Origin: Candidatus Heimdallarchaeota archaeon
GTDB taxonomy: Archaea > Asgardarchaeota > Heimdallarchaeia > Heimdallarchaeales > Heimdallarchaeaceae
NCBI GenBank assembly: GCA_030668875.1
Contig: DAOVER010000031.1
Coordinates: 1 to 32,793, forward strand
Reading direction: 5' to 3'
Length of the DNA: 32,793 bases
Each line of letters begins with the position of its first letter. The stretch's first letter is position 1. The translations under genes and the position numbers were made by a program. Below are positions 16,491 to 24,072 of this stretch, piece by piece. The notes beneath the pieces are model-generated. The model was not told where the DNA came from and did not search any database. It saw only the letters and a list, made by a program, of their open reading frames with translations.

Positions 16491-18288
16491 ATTCCATGAT
16501 TGATAATTCCCATCCTCCAGGATTCCTAAACATTATTGTCTGTTCAGATAGAGGATCTATTTGCATTATTAGCTCTACATTATGTTGTTTGCGGAAATGA
16601 GATGAGGCTTTATACACTCTGAATTTACCTTCTAGTAGATGGAGCGAGGTTCCAAGAGAAGCTTTCGGAGTTAACTCATTCGTTTCATCTAATACAGCTA
16701 TTCTAGAGTTGATTTCCCAGTTCATCACACGTATAATTGGAATCATTTTGCCTTTTACTATCATATGGCTTTTTCCAATGCAATATAATGAGGATCTATA
16801 CTCTGTAGGCATGGAAGCTAATTCTTTGAAAGCTTTAACGAGATATTTATCAAGGTCTCTTGGTTTATATGTTAGGTCTAAGTTAATATTATAACTTGTT
16901 TTAATCTCAGGATATTTCTTTATGAAATCATTATACATCTTTTGAATATTTGCCTTGACTCTTTCTAAGCCTGCATAATATAACCAACTAAGGTATTCTA
17001 TGCTCGCAATACACATTCCTTTATTTTCACTGTTCAAAGAAAGATAAAATGTTTGTTCAAACATTAAGCTTGCTTTATCTAGATTTCCGAGTTGCATATA
17101 TTTGAAACCAAGTTGGTTAATGAATTCGATATTATCATAACCTTCAATTATTGAACGTTCCTCTACACTTTCTCGTTTCAAAATCACTGTAAGAAGGACT
17201 AATGCCCTAACTACATTGGATACATCAGATCGATTGCACTGATTACATGCTGCTTCGAAAGCTGGAGTAAAATATGAATTCAATCTCTGAATCTGTCCTG
17301 AAAGCAGAAGGATAATCATTCTTAAGAAATGTACATCCACACCATATTCTTCAGAGGCATTACTATTTTGAAATAGAATCATCATAAGCTTATCCATATA
17401 CACTCTAGCCAGATCTATCTTCTTGTTTTCAATCAAACAGATACAGGCTAAATATTGCAATCTACCCAATAACAGAAGTGATTCATTGTAAAGATTCTGA
17501 TCTTCTATTTTATCGACAGCTAATTTCCAATCCACCAAATGGTCTGTAATTTCTCTGACTCTTGTCAATAATTCATCTTCAAGTTCAACATACTGTCCTT
17601 GTAAGAAATCCTCTTCTAGATGAAGCATATCCCTACCAATTTCCACAAGTAACTCTTGTAGTTGTATTGATTCCAGAGAAAAACCATCGCTCTCTTTGAG
17701 TTGAGCAGCTGCTTGCTGAGTTAATTTTTCTTCATACTCGGTACGAATTACTGAGATTGCAGAGTCAAGAATTTTCTTAATTCGTTTTACTGGATCATAT
17801 CTATTTGTGCTTTCTACAGAATATCTAATTTCAGCAGCAAACAACTTAGAATCTAGTTCCTTTAGAAATGATTCTATACTTATATCTTCATTCTCTTCAA
17901 TTAGTCGCTTGACAAAAGCGCTATTTGTTAGGGTTTTTATTCCAATCAATTCAGCTGTCTCAAGCAATTTCAGATCGCTACTAACAACTGTTGCATTCAA
18001 TTTTGAGGCCGCGTAAATAACAGAAAGATCAGGTTTTTGTGGAAGGCTAGTTGTTTGGTTATGAATTTTATCCATAAATTTCTGAAAATCCTTGTTGTTA
18101 ATTGGTTCCACTGTGATATAAGGTAAGATTTCACGTTGAAGGAAGAATCTCATTTCATTTTTAATATGATGTGTAATGAAAATATCAACTTTCAGTGATT
18201 CAAACAAAGTAGCAAATTTGCGAAATTTTGTAGGTTGTACCTGAAATCCACTGATAAAGAAGTTTGTATCTAAAACGTATTTCCCCAT
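16474..18288 (-). CDS. PIN-domain nuclease fused to a long helical-repeat region
   Basis: A 604-residue protein. Residues 1-140 form a PIN nuclease domain with the full acidic set: D7 in YVLDTNFFISG, E45 in HIKNEMRFF, D87 in QKPDLSVIYAA and D105 in VVSSDLKLLE. Residues about 150-480 are almost entirely helical, with pairs of helices resembling TPR-like repeats, for example FKYMQLGNLDKASLMFEQTF. The final 120 residues look mixed alpha/beta and are unrecognised. PIN domains cleave RNA; many are toxins, but those are short and paired with an antitoxin, whereas this one is long and unpaired, suggesting an RNA processing or quality-control role. ATG 18288 has a TATA-like ttattaatg about 30 bases upstream. 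Confidence 0.8.
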   Translation of the reverse strand: MGKYVLDTNFFISGFQVQPTKFRKFATLFESLKVDIFITHHIKNEMRFFLQREILPYITVEPINNKDFQKFMDKIHNQTTSLPQKPDLSVIYAASKLNATVVSSDLKLLETAELIGIKTLTNSAFVKRLIEENEDISIESFLKELDSKLFAAEIRYSVESTNRYDPVKRIKKILDSAISVIRTEYEEKLTQQAAAQLKESDGFSLESIQLQELLVEIGRDMLHLEEDFLQGQYVELEDELLTRVREITDHLVDWKLAVDKIEDQNLYNESLLLLGRLQYLACICLIENKKIDLARVYMDKLMMILFQNSNASEEYGVDVHFLRMIILLLSGQIQRLNSYFTPAFEAACNQCNRSDVSNVVRALVLLTVILKRESVEERSIIEGYDNIEFINQLGFKYMQLGNLDKASLMFEQTFYLSLNSENKGMCIASIEYLSWLYYAGLERVKANIQKMYNDFIKKYPEIKTSYNINLDLTYKPRDLDKYLVKAFKELASMPTEYRSSLYCIGKSHMIVKGKMIPIIRVMNWEINSRIAVLDETNELTPKASLGTSLHLLEGKFRVYKASSHFRKQHNVELIMQIDPLSEQTIMFRNPGGWELSIMESQENS

Positions 18289-18342
18289 TAAAATAGGGAT
18301 AGTTTAGTATCATTAATAACCTTTTGTACAGAAACAGCTAAT

Positions 18343-19260
18343 TTAGATGCTTTCCAATATTTCACTTAACCCAGTTTCAATAGGTATAGATTGTGTGAAC
18401 CCAAGTATTTCTTGTGCCTTCTTAATAGAACAAAAGCTTTCGTAGATATCACCATCTCGTGCTTTTGATTGTTTGGGTTGTATTTCAGAATCACTGAGTT
18501 TCAATAAATTGCTTGATAGTTCATTTATTGAATAAGGAATACCAGATCCAATATTTATAACTTGATTAACAGCTGATCTTGATTTTAGAGATAAATCAAT
18601 TGCATGGGCAACATCTTTCACATGTATGAAATCCCTTGTTTGGTTACCATCACCAAATATTTTGTACTGAACACCCATCTTTATAGCTTCTATAAACTTG
18701 AAGATTACTCCTGCATAAGGATCATCTGCATTCTGTAATGGACTGTAGATATTGAATGGGATTAGAACTACTGTATCTAAATCATAAAGCTGAGAGTACA
18801 GACGAACATACTTCTCTGAAACTAATTTGCTTAGACCATATGGAGATTTAGGGTTTCTTGGATGATCTTCAGTAATAGGCAAAAACACTGGATCCCCGTA
18901 AGTTGCAGCAGAACTAATGTGAATAAATCTTTTTACTTTAACTTCTCTGGCATACTCAAGTAATTGTAAAGTTCCCAAAATATTGTTCTCAGCATCAAAA
19001 ATGGGATTTGAAACTGATTGATTGACGCTAATTTGAGCAGCTGCATGAACAATAAAATCAATTTTGGGTAAATTTTCATAGCTTTCCTTGTTTTGAATGT
19101 CATTCTGTATAAAAATAACATCATCTGGAACTTCAACTTTTGAGCTTGATAAGTTATCTAAAATATATATGTTGTATTGATTTTTTAAGTGAAGATAAGT
19201 ATAATACCCAACTTGTCCTAGACCACCTGTGATTAATACGGTTTCAGTATGTTTGGACAT
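18343..19260 (-). CDS. NAD-dependent sugar-nucleotide epimerase (GalE-like SDR)
   Basis: An extended short-chain dehydrogenase of about 305 residues from the chosen start. It has the NAD motif TGGLGQVGYY (11-20), the acidic end of beta-2 in ILDNLSSS, DIQNKESY, HAAAQISV, the SSAATYG segment and the catalytic YGLSK (Y141, K145), followed by IPFNIYSP and DFIHVKDVA, which are typical of UDP-glucose/UDP-N-acetylglucosamine 4-epimerases. It would supply sugars for glycolipids, surface glycans or protein glycosylation. ATG 19260 (MSKHTETVLITGG) is preferred over TTG 19308: a TATA-like cttttaaaaa (19281-19290, minus sense) lies about 25 bases before it, and family proteins begin close to the NAD motif. 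Dehydratase activity cannot be excluded. It is divergent from the inositol-phosphate synthase pair. Confidence 0.85.
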   Translation of the reverse strand: MSKHTETVLITGGLGQVGYYTYLHLKNQYNIYILDNLSSSKVEVPDDVIFIQNDIQNKESYENLPKIDFIVHAAAQISVNQSVSNPIFDAENNILGTLQLLEYAREVKVKRFIHISSAATYGDPVFLPITEDHPRNPKSPYGLSKLVSEKYVRLYSQLYDLDTVVLIPFNIYSPLQNADDPYAGVIFKFIEAIKMGVQYKIFGDGNQTRDFIHVKDVAHAIDLSLKSRSAVNQVINIGSGIPYSINELSSNLLKLSDSEIQPKQSKARDGDIYESFCSIKKAQEILGFTQSIPIETGLSEILESI

Positions 19261-19357
19261 ACATAATCTGATACTAAAACTTTTTAAAAGCCTACCGTTC
19301 ATTTTCAATATAATTGTCTAAACTATTTTAATAGACAATGATTCAATTGGTGTACTT
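19261..19357. promoter_or_regulatory. Divergent promoters, epimerase / inositol-phosphate synthases
   Basis: On the minus strand cttttaaaaa (19281-19290) lies about 25 bases before the epimerase ATG. On the plus strand tattttaa (19324-19331) lies about 30 bases before the ATG at 19358. Both arrangements suit leaderless transcripts. Confidence 0.5.
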
Positions 19358-20440
19358 ATGACAAAGAAAGTCCGAATTGCAATTGCAGGTTTAGGAAATT
19401 GTGCTTCATCACTAGTACAAGGTCTTGAATATTACAAGAATGTAGATGAGAAAGATTTCGTTCCTGGAATTATGCACGTAAAATTTGGTGATTATCATTT
19501 ATCTGATGTTGAAGTAGTTGCTGCATTTGAGGTAAATACTAAAAAGATAGGGAAGGACATCTCGGAAGCAATTTGGCAGAGTCCAAATCTGAGTAAGAAG
19601 TTTTCCGATGTTCCTCATAAAGGAGTTACTGTTCAACCAGCACCCATAATGGATGGTGTAGCTCCTCATATGAAGGAATCTTTTCACTGTTATGATCCCA
19701 CACAATTAGAACCAGTCAATGTTACTGATGTATTGAAAGAATCTAATGCAGATGTTCTTATCAATTTCCTTCCAGTAGGTAGTGAAACTGGGGCACAAAT
19801 GTATGCTCAAGCATGTCTTGATACTAATGTTGCTTTTGCAAACGGTATTCCAGCATTTATTGCATCAAACAAAGAATGGGGTCAAAAATTCACAGACAAA
19901 AATATACCTGTTGCTGGAGATGATATAAAATCACAGTTAGGAGCAACAATTTTACATCGTATGTTAGTAGGATTAGCACATGAGAGAGGGATTAAGCTTG
20001 ATGAAACATTTCAATTGAATATCGGTGGAAATACAGATTTTGAGAACATGAAAAAAGAGTATAGACTGACCACAAAGAGAATTTCCAAAACTGAAGCAGT
20101 TACAAGCATGATACCATATGAAGTTCCAACTAGGATAGGACCTTCTGATTATGTTCCTTTCCTAGAAGATGAAAAAATATGTTATCTTTGGTTGAAGGGA
20201 AAGAATTTTGGTGAGCAACCTTTGAGTGTGCAACTTAAACTATCAGTACAAGATTCTCCAAATAGTGCAGGTGTTATGATTGATGTAGTTCGTTCTCTTA
20301 AAATCGCAAAAGATAGAAACATAGGAGGACCTTTAATTGGAGTTTCAAGTTATTTCTTCAAACACCCACCAAAGCAGATTCATGATGCTGAAGCTGTGCA
20401 ACTTGTTGAGAAATTTATCAAGGGAGAAATAACAAATTAG
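19358..20440 (+). CDS. ino1: myo-inositol-1-phosphate synthase, copy 1
   Basis: A 360-residue NAD-dependent isomerase converting glucose 6-phosphate to inositol phosphate, the precursor of inositol-type archaeal lipid head groups and of some solutes. It has the N-terminal dinucleotide motif IAGLGNCASSLVQG (9-22), VAAFEVN, NFLPVGSE (136-143), the active-site GDDIKSQLGATILHR (187-201) with K191, GGNTDFENM (223-231), ISKTEAV with K244, GPSDYVPFLEDEK (261-273) and DSPNSAGVMIDVVR. The length fits the short actinobacterial/archaeal form. All the lysines I would expect in the active site are present. ATG 19358 follows a TATA box at normal spacing. It is followed 10 bases later by a paralogue that lacks several of these residues. 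Confidence 0.92.
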   Translation: MTKKVRIAIAGLGNCASSLVQGLEYYKNVDEKDFVPGIMHVKFGDYHLSDVEVVAAFEVNTKKIGKDISEAIWQSPNLSKKFSDVPHKGVTVQPAPIMDGVAPHMKESFHCYDPTQLEPVNVTDVLKESNADVLINFLPVGSETGAQMYAQACLDTNVAFANGIPAFIASNKEWGQKFTDKNIPVAGDDIKSQLGATILHRMLVGLAHERGIKLDETFQLNIGGNTDFENMKKEYRLTTKRISKTEAVTSMIPYEVPTRIGPSDYVPFLEDEKICYLWLKGKNFGEQPLSVQLKLSVQDSPNSAGVMIDVVRSLKIAKDRNIGGPLIGVSSYFFKHPPKQIHDAEAVQLVEKFIKGEITN

Positions 20441-20450
20441 GGTGATATGA

Positions 20451-21521
20451 ATGTTAAAAAATGAAATTAAAGTAGCTATTGCTGGAGTAGGAACAATTGC
20501 ATCTGGTTTAGTACAAGGTATTACTTTTTTTGAAGAACATCAAGATAAACGAAAAAATCTCTTACATCCATCTATTGGAAGATTTGAAGCACAAGACATT
20601 AAAATCGTTGCTGCTTTTGATGTTGATTCAACAAAAGTTGGAAAGGACATTGCAAAAGCTATTTTTGCTCCAATTAACAGCACACCAAAATTCATAGAAG
20701 TTGAGGATACTGGAGTGATTGTCAATAAAGGTCCTGTAAAAGACGGTCTATCAGATCACTTGAAGAAAGTAATAACAATAGCTGATGGTGAAGAAGTTAA
20801 TGTTGTTGAAAAACTAAAAGAAACAAAAGCAGATGTACTTGTATGTGCAATCCCAACAGGAGCAGAAGAAGCGGTCATAGCTTATGCACAAGCAGCTTTG
20901 GAAGCTGAAATTGCTTTCATAAATTGCACTCCCACAACAATTGCTTGTGAACCTTCTTGGGCGCGAAAATTCAAGAAAGCAAATGTTTGTTTGATTGGTG
21001 ATGATTTACAGTCCCAAGCTGGTGGAACAGTTCTGCATAAAGGTTTTCTTGATGTTCTCAAAGAACAGGGTGTAACAATTAAAGATACTTACCAACTCGA
21101 TGTTGCAGGTGGACTTGAGACTCTTAATACATTAGATGATGATAGAAAACAATACAAGAGAGAAGTTAAAGAAAGGACTTTAAAACAATCGTTCAAGAAC
21201 GATATTAATCTTGCAAGTGGAACCTCAGATTATCTAGAGTTTCTTGGAAATCGTCGTATAGGTCACTTTTGGATCCGAGGAGAAGGGTTTATGGGAATGC
21301 CCGTTAAAATTGATATGAGACTAGAAACGCTAGATGGACCCAATGGTGCTGCAACTTTAATAGATGTTATTCGTGCAACAAAAGTAGCGATTAATCGTGC
21401 AGGAAGTGGTCCCATAAGTTCTATTTGTGCTTATGGATTCAAAGCACCTCCAGTATTCTCTGATAGACATAATGCACATAAATGGTTTAACGAATATCTA
21501 GAAGGAATAAGAACTGAATAA
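20451..21521 (+). CDS. myo-inositol-1-phosphate synthase paralogue, copy 2, altered active site
   Basis: This 356-residue protein aligns end to end with copy 1: IAGVGTIASGLVQG at the NAD site, VAAFDVD, GDDLQSQAGGTVLHK, GTSDYLEFLGNRR, DGPNGAATLIDVIR and the same C-terminus. The key lysine of GDDIKSQ (K191 in copy 1) is Gln187 here, GGNTDFENM has become GGLETLNTL, and the Lys of the EDEK segment is Arg. The fold is clearly kept but ordinary synthase activity is doubtful. It may act on a different sugar phosphate or pair with copy 1 in a mixed oligomer. The ATG at 20451 lies after a ggtga-type Shine-Dalgarno sequence within the 10-base gap, so it is the second gene of the operon. Its 3' end is part of a terminator-like hairpin. 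Confidence 0.88.
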   Translation: MLKNEIKVAIAGVGTIASGLVQGITFFEEHQDKRKNLLHPSIGRFEAQDIKIVAAFDVDSTKVGKDIAKAIFAPINSTPKFIEVEDTGVIVNKGPVKDGLSDHLKKVITIADGEEVNVVEKLKETKADVLVCAIPTGAEEAVIAYAQAALEAEIAFINCTPTTIACEPSWARKFKKANVCLIGDDLQSQAGGTVLHKGFLDVLKEQGVTIKDTYQLDVAGGLETLNTLDDDRKQYKREVKERTLKQSFKNDINLASGTSDYLEFLGNRRIGHFWIRGEGFMGMPVKIDMRLETLDGPNGAATLIDVIRATKVAINRAGSGPISSICAYGFKAPPVFSDRHNAHKWFNEYLEGIRTE

Positions 21522-21538
21522 TCTAATTCTGTTCTTAT
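21507..21538. terminator. Terminator-like hairpin between convergent genes
   Basis: The arms ataagaac (21507-21514) and gttcttat (21531-21538) pair over 8 bp; after a one-base mismatch, gaat and attc add 4 bp around a 6-base loop. It overlaps the last codons of the second inositol-phosphate synthase gene and ends 2 bases before the stop-codon end of the oppositely oriented polyprenyl synthetase gene. It could end transcription in both directions. Confidence 0.45.
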
Positions 21539-21539
21539 C

Positions 21540-22514
21540 TCATATTAGCCTAAGTGTGTTTGTGATAGATATCAGTTTATCTCTTGATTCAGACTGAGGA
21601 TATTTTTCAAGAATCTCAATGGCAAGATTGATGTAATTATTGATTTCCTTTTCTATTAGCTTGATAGAAGCAGATTTTGCTATTATTTTTCTGATTTTTT
21701 GAGGAGAATATTCCTTCCTTTCTAGATAATATCTAATTAAGATGTCTTTCTCTTCTTTCTTTACCAAATCTATAGTTTCAAGTACAATATAAGTCTGGAT
21801 TCTATTAGAAATGTCTGTTAAAACGCCTGATTTTCCAAGTTTTTTTGAAGTAGATGTAATTGCTAAAAGGTCATCTCTTAATTGAAAAGCTCTACCAAAA
21901 TATTTACCGAAATTCTTCATATTCACTCTATCTTCTTTACTTGAAGTCCCCAGGACTCCACCAATAACCGAAGCAGCTTCGAAAAGACTTGATGTTTTTC
22001 TATCTATAAGCAGCAGAGCTTCTTCTTTAGACATTCTTTTCTCCCCCGAACGGAATTTCTCTTCCAAAAAAAGCGAAGAAGAGAGGTTATGAATAGTCTT
22101 AACAAGCTCATCTACAACATCGATTAGCTTGGTTTTTGCAGCTAAGCTTAATGCAAGGCTGCTCATTGAATATGAAATTGAAAGTGCTGCAAAAGTTGAA
22201 TATTTTAAATAGAAAGATTTTTCATTTCTTCTAAAAATGTCTTTATCAAAAATATCATCAACCAATAATGAAGCATTGTGAATGACTTCTAAAGCACAAG
22301 CAGCTGCAAAGCTTGTGTCATCACGTGCTTTATTCGAAATCATTTCAAAAGATAATAAACATATAAGGGGACGAATCCGTTTGCCACCATTCTGAAGAAT
22401 CTGATTTATTAGGTCATTTATTTCATCATCAAATGGACTCTGATCTTTAAGAGTTGAAAGGTAATCGTTTATCTCTTTTACTTCTTCGGTAAAATCTAAG
22501 TTAGCTAAGGACAC
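21540..22514 (-). CDS. Divergent polyprenyl (geranylgeranyl-type) diphosphate synthase
   Basis: A 324-residue all-helical isoprenyl diphosphate synthase homologue; the family makes the C20 and longer chains of archaeal lipids. Visible are GGKRIRPL (43-50), the first Asp-rich motif LVDDIFDKD (84-92, DDxxD present), the RR pair (95-96), DRKTSSLFEAA (171-181) and FGRAFQLRDDLLAIT (206-220). Departures from the norm are that the second Asp-rich motif is DDLLA, lacking the final Asp; the following GK..SD..EGK-T loop is replaced by KLGKSGVLTDISNR; and the usual GDxL after the first motif is missing. It may be a regulatory or altered-specificity relative rather than a standard synthase. The start is GTG at 22514. 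It follows the NuoN-like gene by 58 bases, same strand, and may belong to that transcript. Confidence 0.8.
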   Translation of the reverse strand: MSLANLDFTEEVKEINDYLSTLKDQSPFDDEINDLINQILQNGGKRIRPLICLLSFEMISNKARDDTSFAAACALEVIHNASLLVDDIFDKDIFRRNEKSFYLKYSTFAALSISYSMSSLALSLAAKTKLIDVVDELVKTIHNLSSSLFLEEKFRSGEKRMSKEEALLLIDRKTSSLFEAASVIGGVLGTSSKEDRVNMKNFGKYFGRAFQLRDDLLAITSTSKKLGKSGVLTDISNRIQTYIVLETIDLVKKEEKDILIRYYLERKEYSPQKIRKIIAKSASIKLIEKEINNYINLAIEILEKYPQSESRDKLISITNTLRLI

Positions 22515-22572
22515 TGTAATCTAATACCGACTCTAATTTGCCTAAAAAAACTTATTGCAACTGCGAAATTTT

Positions 22573-24072
22573 TTATTTTGTGAGAGATTCCACTATCATA
22601 TACATATTCTCTAGAAAAGAATTCACGAAAAACAATATTAGTACAACATAAACCAACGATATAATAAATGAGATATGAAATCCTGGTTCCACATAATTCA
22701 TCTTTGTTGTTTTTCTGTAATCTTCTACGAAGAACCATTTAACCAAACGTACCATATACACAAATGAAAATACCAGCAGCACCACATAAGAGATTGATAG
22801 TAACAAACCCCGAATACCTAAGGTATTATTGAAAAAAATATCACGAGAAACAAAAGGAAGAATAATTGGAAGAGCAAAGATGATGAAATAACTTAAGCTA
22901 GTAAATACGAATAAGAAGTTAGAGCGTCTTCCTAAATCTTTCAGTGCAGTGAAATCATCATTTCCGTATCTTGAGGAGAGTAAACCAACGATACTGAATG
23001 AAAAAATGAATATTGCAAAATACAATACCAAGATGAAAACAAGTGATCTTATTAACTCATTGATAATGACTCCTTCTTCTGTTGAAGCCATAATGTTTGA
23101 CAGTAACATAAATACAATGCCTAAATAAATCATGCTTGTATAATGTAAGAGCTTTTTGAGCTTGTTAACCGTCATTGCAGCTATAGAACCCCAGAGCGTA
23201 ATCATGATACCTAATATAAGGAACAACCAGGTCAATAAGTTGGAAAGACCTATTGTGTAGAGCTGCAAGCAGAATTTAATCAAAAAAGCTAAGCTGATTC
23301 CTCTTTGAACAATTAGGATGTAAGAAGATGTGGAGATACCTTCTTCATTAGAATAATCAAACATCCAGAAATGAAAAGGAGGAGACCCACAGTTAACAAA
23401 CATACTGATCAGAATAATTGCTATACCCAAATAACTCCACAAATCTGAATATAACTCTGATGAGATTCCAAAACTATTTTGGGAGAAATACAAAATGGAT
23501 ATTCCTACAAACAACAAAGCAAGTGAGAGGCTGTTAAGCATGGTCGTATTAAAAATATGCCGTTTTTTATTTGGTAAGTTTGTCGTTGGAGACAAAGAGC
23601 GTATAAAGAAGTTTAAACTCGAAAATAGTATAACAAAACCAAAGAAAACAAATATCCATGTTTGTGAGGATACAATGAAAAAGGATGACAATTGGATAAG
23701 TAATAAAGAAATGAATGCCATGAAGCTCTTCTCTGAATTCAGGTTAGCTTCAACAATAGAGAAGAAAATAATTACAACAGATGATAGAACAACCACACTA
23801 TAGATTGAAACTGAAAAAAGGTCTATTTCCAAAGGTAGTAATTCAATTTCAGTTCCTATAAAAGGAGTAAGTACATAGAGATAAGTAAGATATGAAACAA
23901 AACTAATTATAACGGAAAAGTAACCGTAAATTATTCTCATCCTCTGTTTTAAGAATTTCAATTTTGTTGTTATCTTATTAGCAAAAAGACCAATTACTAC
24001 ATTGATGATAACGCCAAATATTAAGATAAGCTGCGGAATGAATTTAATCAGAAGTGCAGCCTTGTCACTCAT
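22573..24072 (-). CDS. NuoN-like antiporter-fold membrane subunit
   Basis: A 499-residue protein with about 13-14 hydrophobic segments, related to the proton-conducting subunits of complex I and Mrp antiporters (Proton_antipo_M). Retained marks are PPFHFW (231-236) at the broken helix of the first half and LLHYTSMIYLG (308-318), like the NuoN LAYSSI-HLGY segment. The charged residues of the ion path are mostly gone: the Lys normally just before PFHxW is Asn227, the stretch 130-155 that should hold the helix-5 Glu has no acidic residue, and the late GF-GK-like segment reads ILPFVSRDIFF with Arg. Its ATG overlaps the NuoL-like stop by 4 bases (ATGA), so it is translated with it. Choice of NuoN over NuoM or MrpD rests on gene order and length. 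Confidence 0.72.
   Translation of the reverse strand: MSDKAALLIKFIPQLILIFGVIINVVIGLFANKITTKLKFLKQRMRIIYGYFSVIISFVSYLTYLYVLTPFIGTEIELLPLEIDLFSVSIYSVVVLSSVVIIFFSIVEANLNSEKSFMAFISLLLIQLSSFFIVSSQTWIFVFFGFVILFSSLNFFIRSLSPTTNLPNKKRHIFNTTMLNSLSLALLFVGISILYFSQNSFGISSELYSDLWSYLGIAIILISMFVNCGSPPFHFWMFDYSNEEGISTSSYILIVQRGISLAFLIKFCLQLYTIGLSNLLTWLFLILGIMITLWGSIAAMTVNKLKKLLHYTSMIYLGIVFMLLSNIMASTEEGVIINELIRSLVFILVLYFAIFIFSFSIVGLLSSRYGNDDFTALKDLGRRSNFLFVFTSLSYFIIFALPIILPFVSRDIFFNNTLGIRGLLLSISYVVLLVFSFVYMVRLVKWFFVEDYRKTTKMNYVEPGFHISFIISLVYVVLILFFVNSFLENMYMIVESLTK

Noticed and set aside
16474..18288. VapC-type toxin of a toxin-antitoxin pair
   Set aside because: The protein is 604 residues long, about four times a VapC toxin, and no small antitoxin-like gene lies beside it.
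22505..22738. Open minus-strand frame between the NuoN-like and prenyl synthetase genes
   Set aside because: It overlaps the 3' end of the NuoN-like gene in another frame and gives a low-complexity, non-homologous product.
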